Assembly (NCBI GenBank): GCA_002437585.1
Contig: DJQM01000042.1
Span: 1-51,619, forward strand
Length of the DNA stretch: 51,619 nucleotides
Reading direction: 5' to 3'
Source of the DNA: Clostridiales bacterium UBA6386
Lineage (GTDB): Bacteria; Bacillota; Clostridia; Oscillospirales; Oscillospiraceae
Shown here in pieces: positions 25,658 through 32,824 of this stretch (its first letter is position 1; every line of letters starts with the position of its first letter). Position numbers and translations under genes: made by a program. The notes beneath the pieces were generated by a model, which ran no database searches, was not told where the DNA came from, and saw only the letters and a program-made list of their open reading frames with translations.

Positions 25658-25858
25658 TTATTTTGGCTTCCGGCTGTCCGGCCGCGGTTCCTGGCAGGGT
25701 CCGTATTGTGCGGCCGCCGCAACCTGATCCAGGGCAGATTCATCCAGCTCCATTTCGTCAGAGAATTCCCGTATCATCGCCGACAATGCGTCATCCGGAT
25801 TTGCCAGCTTCTGGAAATCCGCCGCTCTTTTTAACATCCGGTCAACATCAACCCGCAT
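25658..25858 (-). CDS. Short Nif11-leader-like protein without the double-Gly site
   Basis: It has 66 residues from the ATG preceded by AAAGGAGG. The N-terminal half looks like a helical leader (RMLKRAADFQKLANPDDALS). Then comes MELDESALDQVAAAAQYG, the same position and wording as the ELxxxxLDxVAGG end of the four precursor peptides, but with Ala where Gly-Gly is needed for C39 cleavage. The remaining tail (CQEPRPDSRKPK) is short and basic. It overlaps the upstream PP2C gene by 11 bases and precedes kinase 2 by 30 bases. It could be a decayed precursor or an uncleavable regulator that occupies a leader-binding site. Confidence 0.65.
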   Translation of the reverse strand: MRVDVDRMLKRAADFQKLANPDDALSAMIREFSDEMELDESALDQVAAAAQYGPCQEPRPDSRKPK

Positions 25859-26573
25859 ATTCTGCCTCCTTTGCTGCAATTACGGCGATAGCCGAATGAT
25901 TATCCCCTCGGAAACCACAGCGGGCGTCAGCCAGCGTTTTCATCCGCTCCAGCCACGCAGCCGCTGTATCCGTCGCATTCCAATATAGCATTTCTGTCTC
26001 CGTAATCAGCTCCCAAAAGCCGTCGGAGCACAGCAGGAACCGATCTCCAGGGCAAGCATCCAATACATTCAGCTCCACCTGAACCTCCTGTTCCGCTCCC
26101 AGAGCCCGCAGCAGCCGATTTCGCCCGGGATATCCCCGCAGCTGAGCCTGGGTAATCTCCCCCGAAAAAACAGCCAGCTGCGCCACACTGTGATCGGTAG
26201 ACTGAAACACAATCCGCCCGTTTCGGAACTGATAAAGTCTGGTATCCCCAACGGTGGCCGCCAGTGCCTGCTCCGCGTCTGCCCAGAGTACCGCAATGGT
26301 CGTCATCATCTGCTTGCCGCTTTCATGCATCCGCAAAATGCGCCTGTTTTCCTCGGAAATCGCGTCACAGAGCGTGTCTTCCTCCACCGGGCATTGGGTC
26401 AACTCCGCAAGATACGAAACAGCATCCCTTGACGCTTCTTCTCCATCGCCCATTCCGCCAAGCCCATCCGCCGCAAGTGCCAGCAGCCTTTCCGGCATTC
26501 CGCTTACGGACACCGCATCCTCATTGACCGCGCGCCCACCGCGCTCTGAATAAAAAGCCACATCGAAGTTCAT
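25848..26573 (-). CDS. PP2C-type Ser/Thr protein phosphatase 2
   Basis: It has 241 residues and all PPM metal-site motifs: VNEDAV (16-21), AADGLGGMGDGEEAS (34-48), TTIAVL, TVGDTRLYQFRNG, LLCSDGFWEL and the final GDNHSAIAV. It is cytosolic, with no membrane segment. It most likely removes phosphate from targets of the two kinases. GCGGAGGAT precedes the ATG. It overlaps the short leader-like protein and lies 31 codons or so before kinase 2 in the same operon. A 200-base gap separates it from phosphatase 1 with no visible promoter. Confidence 0.88.
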   Translation of the reverse strand: MNFDVAFYSERGGRAVNEDAVSVSGMPERLLALAADGLGGMGDGEEASRDAVSYLAELTQCPVEEDTLCDAISEENRRILRMHESGKQMMTTIAVLWADAEQALAATVGDTRLYQFRNGRIVFQSTDHSVAQLAVFSGEITQAQLRGYPGRNRLLRALGAEQEVQVELNVLDACPGDRFLLCSDGFWELITETEMLYWNATDTAAAWLERMKTLADARCGFRGDNHSAIAVIAAKEAEYAG

Positions 26574-26774
26574 TTCATAATCCTCCGCGACTGCGGTTTC
26601 CCCCGAAGAACCGCGTCCGCGTATTCTGCCGAGCTTCCGGTCTGTGCGGATAGGGGAAGCCGAAGCTGGGGGTAAGACCGGAGAAGAAGCGCGTACTCAT
26701 TTTCCCGCATATTCCGCCTGAAACCAGCCTTTCTTTTCTTCCGGTAGACCTATCGATCTGTTTTTTATGTATTT

Positions 26775-27548
26775 TCAGAAAGAAGAACCCAGAATTTTGC
26801 AGACAATTGCCGTAATGTTGTCTCTTCCTCCGCCGTCCAGTGCCGCTTTCAGCAATGCCTGCGCACATTCCTCCGCATTTGTCTGCCTGGACAGAATATC
26901 CGAAAGCGTCAGGTTGTCCACCATATCCGTCAGGCCGTCGCTGCACAGAAGGTAACTATCTCCCTTGCGCAGATCGTCCTTGATGATATAAGGTGCTAAC
27001 TGAACCTCCTCCGGATTCATGCCCAGATGCTGAGTCAGCAGTGCCTTACCGCCCGAAGCCGATGGCCAGGCCGAAACGTGATCCTGGGACAGCTGGGCAA
27101 ATATACGCTCACGCAGGCGATAAATTCTGCTGTCGCCAACATTGCAGGCATAAACATGGCTTCCGGAAAGATACAGCAGCGCCGCGGTGGTTCCCATGCG
27201 GCTGGCCAGCAGCTCCTGACCTCTGCGGAAAACCGCACCGTTCAGCGCCTGTGCCAGATTGTTCAGGTATTTTCCCCCGGTCTGATAAAACCGCTTCGGC
27301 TTTTCCAGCTGATTCTGCATTTCCGACGCCGCGGCAAAGGAGGCCTGTTCTCCATAGCTCTCCCCGCCCATACCGTCGAACACGCCGAAGCAGATGTCCT
27401 CCTGCAGCACCCGCTCCAGCAGAAGCGGATCGTGGGTACTCTTATGCTCTTCCTCCAGGCAGACGCCATTGAAGAAGAAATTGTCTTCGTTATTGCCGCG
27501 CCTGCTGCCGATGTGGCTGAAGCAGGCGGCTTGGAGTATATAGCCCAT
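26775..27548 (-). CDS. PP2C-type Ser/Thr protein phosphatase 1
   Basis: It has 257 residues. Motifs are GSRRGNNEDNFFF, FGVFDGMGGESYGEQAS, MGTTAALLYL, CNVGDSRIYRLRE, LLCSDGLTDMV and GGRDNITAIV, the complete PPM set. It resembles the Stp/PrpC type that reverses Hanks-kinase phosphorylation. It is the first non-peptide gene after the four precursors. A hairpin (27580-27610) separates it from them. Two phosphatases matched with two kinases in one locus is unusual and suggests two balanced pairs; the pairing is inference. Confidence 0.9.
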   Translation of the reverse strand: MGYILQAACFSHIGSRRGNNEDNFFFNGVCLEEEHKSTHDPLLLERVLQEDICFGVFDGMGGESYGEQASFAAASEMQNQLEKPKRFYQTGGKYLNNLAQALNGAVFRRGQELLASRMGTTAALLYLSGSHVYACNVGDSRIYRLRERIFAQLSQDHVSAWPSASGGKALLTQHLGMNPEEVQLAPYIIKDDLRKGDSYLLCSDGLTDMVDNLTLSDILSRQTNAEECAQALLKAALDGGGRDNITAIVCKILGSSF

Positions 27549-27579
27549 AGCCTCACCTTGTTACCCTTCGATATCAATT

Positions 27580-27610
27580 GCCGGAGAACCGCTCTCGACG
27601 ATTCTCCGGC
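27580..27610 (-). other. Hairpin between the precursor peptides and phosphatase 1
   Basis: GCCGGAGAA and TTCTCCGGC form a 9-bp stem around a 13-base loop, with no T-run after it on the minus strand. It probably stabilises abundant peptide mRNA and lets a lower level of transcript reach the phosphatase and kinase genes. Confidence 0.5.
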
Positions 27611-27649
27611 GATTTTAATCCCAGCGAGCGGTCAAATATTGATATTGCC

Positions 27650-27967
27650 TCACCACTCAAATCTCCAGTTGGGATATGTCAGCGGCTTGCCATTCTTTTT
27701 ATCGTAAAGGTTGCGAATCACAACACCCGCTTGCATCCCAAATTTGAACGCATTTTTCGCCGTTTTCCACGTCACGGCACCACCGGCAACTGCATCCAGT
27801 TGATTATCTGAAAGCTCACCCTCCGGCAAATCGGACAGTTCACCATTCAAATCAACACCGTACTCCGCACACATTTTCTCTGCTTCCTCGATGGACTTGG
27901 CCTCATTCAATTTGACGATAAAGTCCTTATCCTGCATCAGTTCATCGAAAGTCTTCTTGGTTTCCAT
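27650..27967 (-). CDS. Nif11-like leader precursor peptide D
   Basis: It has 105 residues; the ATG is preceded by GGAGG. The leader (1-63) starts with a helix like that of Nif11 proteins (TFDELMQDKDFIVKLNEAKS) and ends GELSDNQLDAVAGG, the classic double-Gly cut site. The predicted product (64-105, 42 residues) is cationic and aromatic (AVTWKTAKNAFKFGMQAG at its start, PNWRFEW at its end), with no Cys. Family knowledge: such leaders are recognised and cut by C39 peptidase exporters, which are encoded at 32.8-37.6 kb. The product's activity is unknown. Confidence 0.88.
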   Translation of the reverse strand: METKKTFDELMQDKDFIVKLNEAKSIEEAEKMCAEYGVDLNGELSDLPEGELSDNQLDAVAGGAVTWKTAKNAFKFGMQAGVVIRNLYDKKNGKPLTYPNWRFEW

Positions 27968-28075
27968 TATGTTATTCCTCCATTTTAAATGATATTTTCA
28001 GAATAATGCTTGTATTCCATCCGATTCCGTTATTTGCTGTCTTCTTAACTTAACCTCTACCTAGCAACGAAGCAT

Positions 28076-28444
28076 TTAACTACCCATCGCTGCATCCAGT
28101 GCCCAGCCCAGGAAGGATCCAGCCTTAGAGCACTTATTCGCATACGATCTGCTCTTCTTTTTATCCCAGCCGGCCAGTCGGCCTCCAATGTATCCTGTTC
28201 CCCAGAAGACATCTCCGAGTGTCGCACCCCAAAAGCCACCGCCGGCGACCTGATCAAGAGCCGCTTCCGGCAATTCCTCATCGACTGCATTCGATTCGAG
28301 GAATTCCTGGGCAATTTCCAGAGGTACTTCAACACCATATCTGCTGAACAATGCCACGAGTTCATCCGGTGTCTTCACGGATTGGTATTCATTTTGGAAA
28401 GATTCGTTATGTGCCAATTCATCGAGCTTTTTGATATAGTCCAT
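28076..28444 (-). CDS. Nif11-like leader precursor peptide C
   Basis: It has 122 residues, with AAAGGG upstream of the ATG. The leader (1-69) ends ELPEAALDQVAGG. The 53-residue product is Gly-rich and amphipathic with small-xxx-small spacing (GFWGATLGDVFWGTGYIGG), then a Lys/Ser/Arg stretch (WDKKKSRSYANKCSKAG) and a hydrophobic end. This composition resembles class II bacteriocins that insert in membranes. Only one Cys is present, so no internal disulfide. It lies 48 bases after precursor B. An overlapping ORF in another frame has no leader features. Confidence 0.88.
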   Translation of the reverse strand: MDYIKKLDELAHNESFQNEYQSVKTPDELVALFSRYGVEVPLEIAQEFLESNAVDEELPEAALDQVAGGGFWGATLGDVFWGTGYIGGRLAGWDKKKSRSYANKCSKAGSFLGWALDAAMGS

Positions 28445-28492
28445 AAATATGATCCCTTTCTTTATTGTCTTCTGTCATCATGCAGATGCAAT

Positions 28493-28792
28493 TTACCAAC
28501 TGCTGCCGCCGCCACCGCCAGAGCCGCGTGGCCAACGGGGTCCATGCGGCAAACGTGGCCAACGCGGCCAACGCGGCCTTGGGAACCATCTGATCCAGCC
28601 TCCTGCGACACCATCCAGAGTGTTTTCATCCAGTTCTCCCTCCGGCTGTGCAAAGGCCTTCAGAAGTTCCTCCGGAGTGATCTGAATACCGTGCTGCGCC
28701 AGAAGCTCAGAGGCCTCCTCGGGAGAATTTGTCTTTTCCAGCTTGTCCTGGAAATCAGGCTCCATCAGCAGTTCTTTCAGTTTTTCTTCCAT
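28493..28792 (-). CDS. Nif11-like leader precursor peptide B with Trp/Pro/Arg-rich core
   Basis: It has 99 residues with a very strong ribosome site (AAAGGAGG). The leader (1-65) ends GELDENTLDGVAGG and clearly matches precursor A (both begin MEEKL..LL). The 34-residue product starts WIRWFPRPRWPRWPR, continues LPHGPRWPRG and ends in a Gly-run with SSW. It has 6 Trp, 7 Pro and 7 Arg and no acidic residue. The repeated R-W-P unit recalls Trp/Pro/Arg-rich antimicrobial peptides such as indolicidin or tritrpticin, although those are mammalian. Antimicrobial function is therefore inferred from composition only. Confidence 0.9.
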   Translation of the reverse strand: MEEKLKELLMEPDFQDKLEKTNSPEEASELLAQHGIQITPEELLKAFAQPEGELDENTLDGVAGGWIRWFPRPRWPRWPRLPHGPRWPRGSGGGGGSSW

Positions 28793-28819
28793 TCTCTTTA
28801 ACCTCCTTTCTTCCTAAGT

Positions 28820-29101
28820 CTAGATAATACGGGGCTTTGTATGCTTCAGCATCCAGCGTACAACCCATACACCCGTTCTGACTCCAATCCCCATAAGGCA
28901 CCCACCCGACACGCCGTCCAGATCATCCTCATTCAGTTCCGCATCGGCTTCTACTACTTCTTTTGCCTTCTGGAGGTCCTCCGGGACGACCTGAATATCG
29001 TAGCGATCCAAGACTGCCGAGATATCCACCAGCGTCTCCGCGGCATCCAGCTCCGCCAAAAATGTCGGATCCTTCAATAGCTTTTCCAGCTTCTCTTCCA
29101 T
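28820..29101 (-). CDS. Nif11-like leader precursor peptide A
   Basis: It has 93 residues. The leader (1-67) starts MEEKLEKLLKDPTFLAEL and ends AELNEDDLDGVSGG. The 26-residue product begins with Cys (CLMGIGVRTGVWVVRWMLK) and is strongly cationic and hydrophobic. The ribosome site GAGG is 11 bases from the ATG, rather far; a GTG 12 bases upstream is possible. It is the first gene after promoter P1, so probably the most expressed. No modifying enzyme is near, so a single free Cys in the product is notable. Confidence 0.87.
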   Translation of the reverse strand: MEEKLEKLLKDPTFLAELDAAETLVDISAVLDRYDIQVVPEDLQKAKEVVEADAELNEDDLDGVSGGCLMGIGVRTGVWVVRWMLKHTKPRII

Positions 29102-29187
29102 GGTTGTTAACACCTCTTCGTAAATAATCTGGGCAACGCTTTATTAATTCCGGCCGTCTCAATCATCACTCTTGCCTTGCGCTATTG

Positions 29188-29216
29188 TATACACGCCTTT
29201 CTTCCGTGTGTTACAG
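29188..29216 (-). promoter_or_regulatory. Alternative-sigma promoter P1 of the peptide operon
   Basis: The plus strand reads TATACACGCC, 12 bases, GTTACAG, identical in both boxes and spacing to P2. The minus-strand reading is CTGTAAC N12 GGCGTGTATA. The start point would be about 80 bases before precursor A. A sigma-70-family regulator is encoded in the same locus (38421-38939) and is the natural candidate to read it. Confidence 0.82.
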
Positions 29217-29278
29217 GTTTTTTGAGATTTTTTCAATTATTTTATTCGCTTCCCTCGGTTCTGCCCGAACATACATAA

Positions 29279-29313
29279 TTGCCGGGAACGGGTGTAAAAC
29301 CCGTTCCCGGCAA
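29279..29313 (-). terminator. Terminator-like hairpin ending the exporter operon
   Basis: The 15-bp stem TTGCCGGGAACGGGT GTAAA ACCCGTTCCCGGCAA lies 54 bases beyond the LRR lipoprotein stop and before promoter P1. It has only a weak T-rich tail on the minus strand. It divides the exporter operon from the peptide operon. Confidence 0.7.
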
Positions 29314-29366
29314 AAGCTGCTTTGATTGGGATTCCCGCCGAAACGTGAAAGATGACATATCCCTTT

Positions 29367-30317
29367 TTATTTATCGTCCTTCTTTTTGGGCTTCGGATAG
29401 AAATTGATCAGGTTAGACTGCTTGGCATAGTCCGTCTCCCGCTTACACAGCCGATAGGCGTATTTGTCCTCATACTCCACCCGTTTCAGGCTCTGCACCC
29501 CGGCAAAAGCAAGATGCCCGATATATTTCAGGCTCTTGGGGAAATAAATGTCCTCCATTTTTTCACATCCGGAAAATGCCTGCCGCTCAATGCGCTCCAC
29601 GCTGCCGCCCAGGTGGAGACTGCGCAGGCCGGTACAGCCCTGGAACGCGCCTTCCCCGATGATATGACAATTCTCCGTGAAGGTCACATCCCGCAACGAT
29701 GTACAATCCGCAAAGGCATACTCATACACATCCCCATCGATTTCCACCGCCCGCAGAGAATCACAGCCCACAAAAACGTAACTGCCCATATCCGTGACGG
29801 CATTGGGGATATTCGCGCTCCAAAGGGAGGTGCAGCCCTGGAACGCATAGCTTCCAATGGTATTCAAAGATGCCGGGAAGGTGATCATACCCAGCGCAGT
29901 GCATTTTGAAAAGGCACTGTCGCCGATGGATTTGACCTCCGGGCCAAAATTCACCGTCTGAATCCCCGTCAGGTCGCCGCAGGCAGCCTCCCCGATTTCC
30001 TTTACGTTCAGCGTCAGAACCGTAACATCCTTCAGAGCCTCCGTCAGAGATTTCTCTGTCTTCAGACGGCTGGTGAGGATACCGCCGTTGATCTCCAGCT
30101 CATTGTTGGCATACAGGACATACTCCGAGCCGTCAGAGAGCCTTCCCTGACTTTTCAGGCTTTTCTGAGACTCTCTTCGTCCCATTCTTTCGCTTTCCGG
30201 TCTGGTATACTCCAATTGCGGAAGCGCGTTCTCCTCCGGCTGGCGTGTTTTCAATCCGCCGCAGCCGGGAAGCAGCGTAGCCGCAGCCAAAAGCAGCGCA
30301 AGCAGTCTTCTCTTCAT
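29367..30317 (-). CDS. LRR lipoprotein (BspA-type LRR_5 repeats)
   Basis: It has 316 residues. The lipoprotein signal MKRRLLALLLAAATLLPGC gives a surface-anchored product. After a Glu/Arg-rich linker (20-70), residues 95-290 hold repeats of the LRR_5 type, with the phrases VKSIGDSAFSKCTALGMITF, NTIGSYAFQGCTSL and IERQAFSGCEKMEDIYF. This LRR type differs from the DUF285 repeats of kinase 2 and the secreted protein. The gene is last in the operon sigma, HlyD, exporters, STAS, TIR-FHA. It may be an immunity, adhesion or sensing component; its role is unknown. Confidence 0.85.
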   Translation of the reverse strand: MKRRLLALLLAAATLLPGCGGLKTRQPEENALPQLEYTRPESERMGRRESQKSLKSQGRLSDGSEYVLYANNELEINGGILTSRLKTEKSLTEALKDVTVLTLNVKEIGEAACGDLTGIQTVNFGPEVKSIGDSAFSKCTALGMITFPASLNTIGSYAFQGCTSLWSANIPNAVTDMGSYVFVGCDSLRAVEIDGDVYEYAFADCTSLRDVTFTENCHIIGEGAFQGCTGLRSLHLGGSVERIERQAFSGCEKMEDIYFPKSLKYIGHLAFAGVQSLKRVEYEDKYAYRLCKRETDYAKQSNLINFYPKPKKKDDK

Positions 30318-30345
30318 AAGTCATCCCTTCTCTGGCTTGTCGTTT

Positions 30346-32448
30346 TTACAGAGCGATCAGCCGAACGGCATGGAAGCGATACTCCTCACCTGCAATCCGC
30401 ACCTCATCCCCGTCTTGCAGCCTGGTAGGCTTTCCCGCCTCCAGCGTCTGTCCATTCCGCAGAACACAGTTATTCTGCTTTGGCTCCAGCCAGGCACCAT
30501 CCGCATCCTCCCAGAAGTCCGCGCAGCTGCGCCGGGGGCTGTATCCGTCCAGGACAGTCGCATCCGGGTCTTCCACAAGGAATTCCCGCCTATCGCCGGT
30601 GCCCAGGATAAGTGCTCCCTTTCCCTTCAAATAGGCCACGCTTCCCTGCTTGCGCAGGCTTGCCGCCAGACCGTCAAAGGCTGCCAGCAGCCAGGTTCCC
30701 GCCAGATTCAGCCAAGCGATATCCTTGATCTTTACCGTCTGTCCCTTTTCCATCACCTGGCCGTTCAGCCAGGTTCCATTCAAGGAATCACAGTCCCGGA
30801 CGTAATGCTCCCCCTTCAGTGTAAACAGCTCCACATGACGCCTGCTCATGCGTCCGTTATCCGGGAATGGAATATCGCACTGATTCACCTTTCGGCCAAT
30901 CAGTGTCGCCTGGGGCTTTCCTCGGAAGGCCTGTCCTGTGTGAAGCTCCACGATCAGAAGCTGTTCCTTTTCCTGGCATACCGGTTCATCCCGAATGGTT
31001 TTCTCGTCATCGTCTTCTGTCAGGTCTTCCCCGCTCTGAGCCGCCAGGTACGCGCACCGCTCCAGCTGTACTGCCGCATTCTTGTAGTCTCCCAGCTGTT
31101 CCAGCTTTTTCCGCGCCGCCTCATAGGCTCCGCACGCCATTTCCTGAAGTGCCTGCTGGTAGAGTCTTTCCTGCTGCCGGCGTTCTTCCTGACGAATGGC
31201 CTCCAGCTTTTCCTTGCAGCGCAGTTGAAGCATATCGCAGTCCCGAAAAGGCCCCAGCTGCGCAAGCAGACGTTCGGCCTGAGTAAATGCCTCTGCCGAA
31301 TTACCTTTCTCCAGCAGAGCGGTTGCCTCATCATAGGCTTTCTCCCTTGCCTCGTCGCTGAAATCCAGGTGAATCTGCCGATAATGGAAGCGTTCATTCC
31401 CCATCCGGATTTCATCCCCGTCCGCCAGCACCGCCGTCTCACGCAGTCTTTCCTCATTAACATAGGTTCCGTTTTTAGAGCAGTCCGCAATTTCGGCATC
31501 GCCGTCTTTCAGAAGGATATCCGCATGGTGTCGGCTGATTTTGCGGTCAGCAAAAAGATGCTGCCCCCAGGGATAATTTCTGCCCAAACGCAGACCCTCC
31601 GCGCAAATCACCTGCTGTCCCGCAGTGTCAACTGCCTTCAGAATGTGCAGGACTCCGGCTTTGCGCAGTTCCTCCATTTCCTTCGCTGAAACCGGCAAAT
31701 AGGTATCTGTGTCAACTTGTATCGTCATTCCAGCGGAAATTTGCGCTGTCTCACCAGGCTTCAGGGTTTTCTCTCCCAAAACAACTTGACCCGCACCCCG
31801 GTTTTCCAGCACGATTGCGTCATCCTGAATCTCCAGAACCGGTCCGGGCAGCTGCTGTCCCGGTGTCAGGATCACTTTGCCCCCACGAGAGAACGAAACC
31901 GCACCGTTTTCTATACAGATTGCGTATAATTCCTCAGTCCCTTTTTCTTCCTGCTTCCTATTCACTTCGCCCTGTATCTCTCCGCCTGTTTCCCTGGGTT
32001 GCAGTGCCACCGGTGCCCCCTGGCACTGTGTCATAACCGCAGCGTTCGCTACCACGGATGCCCAGTTTTCATCCGGCTGTTCATATAGCCGCAGATACTG
32101 TGTTCCGGACAGCTGGAGCTTGATTCCGCCTATCAATGGGAAGTCCTCCAGCAGAAGCGGAAGCATAGGCTTTTGATCCTCCACCTGGTAAGTCATCTCG
32201 TTTTTGCAATTATGAGAACAGCAGTAGTCCGACGTAATCGCCGCCAGGAACAGCGTACATTCCTCTAATTTCTTTGCGATTGTCTCCGGCCACTCGTCGC
32301 CAATGCTGATTCCATCGTCAAACCATATCCGATAGCCCAGTTCCGTCAGTCGTTCGATCAATGGATACACGCGCCCACTGTCTTTATGGCAATAGCTGAA
32401 AAACGCAAAGGGTTCCTGCCCCGAATAGGGAATTGCTCTGCATTTCAT
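30346..32448 (-). CDS. TIR domain protein with FHA domains
   Basis: Cytosolic 700-residue protein from an ATG preceded by GGGAGGAAG. A TIR_2-like domain (about 12-125) starts FAFFSYCHKDSGRVYPLIER and has GYRIWFDDGISIGDEWPE and a Glu in CKNEM at the usual NADase-glutamate position. FHA1 (275-355) has LGRN, KISRHHADIL and CSKNGTYVN. A helical linker (362-465) looks TPR-like. FHA2 (497-580) has IGRK, RMSRRHVEL and DSLNGTWLNG. A third, degenerate FHA-like fold (605-695) ends the chain. FHA domains bind phosphothreonine, so this is the likely reader of the two kinases. Whether TIR is a scaffold or an enzyme is open. Confidence 0.85.
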   Translation of the reverse strand: MKCRAIPYSGQEPFAFFSYCHKDSGRVYPLIERLTELGYRIWFDDGISIGDEWPETIAKKLEECTLFLAAITSDYCCSHNCKNEMTYQVEDQKPMLPLLLEDFPLIGGIKLQLSGTQYLRLYEQPDENWASVVANAAVMTQCQGAPVALQPRETGGEIQGEVNRKQEEKGTEELYAICIENGAVSFSRGGKVILTPGQQLPGPVLEIQDDAIVLENRGAGQVVLGEKTLKPGETAQISAGMTIQVDTDTYLPVSAKEMEELRKAGVLHILKAVDTAGQQVICAEGLRLGRNYPWGQHLFADRKISRHHADILLKDGDAEIADCSKNGTYVNEERLRETAVLADGDEIRMGNERFHYRQIHLDFSDEAREKAYDEATALLEKGNSAEAFTQAERLLAQLGPFRDCDMLQLRCKEKLEAIRQEERRQQERLYQQALQEMACGAYEAARKKLEQLGDYKNAAVQLERCAYLAAQSGEDLTEDDDEKTIRDEPVCQEKEQLLIVELHTGQAFRGKPQATLIGRKVNQCDIPFPDNGRMSRRHVELFTLKGEHYVRDCDSLNGTWLNGQVMEKGQTVKIKDIAWLNLAGTWLLAAFDGLAASLRKQGSVAYLKGKGALILGTGDRREFLVEDPDATVLDGYSPRRSCADFWEDADGAWLEPKQNNCVLRNGQTLEAGKPTRLQDGDEVRIAGEEYRFHAVRLIAL

Positions 32449-32461
32449 CGTTCTTCCTCCC

Positions 32462-32824
32462 TCATCGGATATCAAACAACGCTGCCGCGCTCACGGAGTC
32501 CAGAGCGGATCTTGCCTGCTCCGACAGCTTTTGCAGCACCATTTCTTTTCCCTTCTGATCTACAGACCGCTGCACAACCAGCATCGCCTGAATATGCGCA
32601 TTGGACAGATAGGTGACCTTTTCCATATTCAGCACGATATTCATTTTCACAGAAGCCAGTGCGTTCAGTTCATCCAGGAGGACAAAGGCTGTATCGCTCC
32701 GCAGCTTTCCGCCCAGCTCCACCAGGACGCTGTCCCGGGACAGCGTTTCTTTCAGCCAGCACAGGGTTTCTCCGTTTTCCTTCAGGATAATCTGATCCTC
32801 TTTCATTTCCGTTGTGAAGCTCAT
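32462..32824 (-). CDS. STAS-domain protein, anti-sigma-antagonist type
   Basis: It has 120 residues. The STAS core appears at about 58-105: VKMNIVLNMEKVTYLSNAHI followed by QAMLVVQRSVDQKGKEMVL. The serine in YLSNAHI lies where SpoIIAA-like proteins carry their phosphorylated Ser. Its ATG overlaps the exporter stop by 4 bases, so translation is coupled. In partner-switch systems STAS proteins control anti-sigma factors through Ser phosphorylation; here no separate anti-sigma kinase is seen. A link to the sigma factor at 38421-38939 is inferred. Confidence 0.75.
   Translation of the reverse strand: MSFTTEMKEDQIILKENGETLCWLKETLSRDSVLVELGGKLRSDTAFVLLDELNALASVKMNIVLNMEKVTYLSNAHIQAMLVVQRSVDQKGKEMVLQKLSEQARSALDSVSAAALFDIR

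Noticed and set aside
28057..28365. 102-residue minus-strand frame overlapping precursor C
   Set aside because: It is in another frame of a well-supported precursor gene, without a leader motif or ribosome site.
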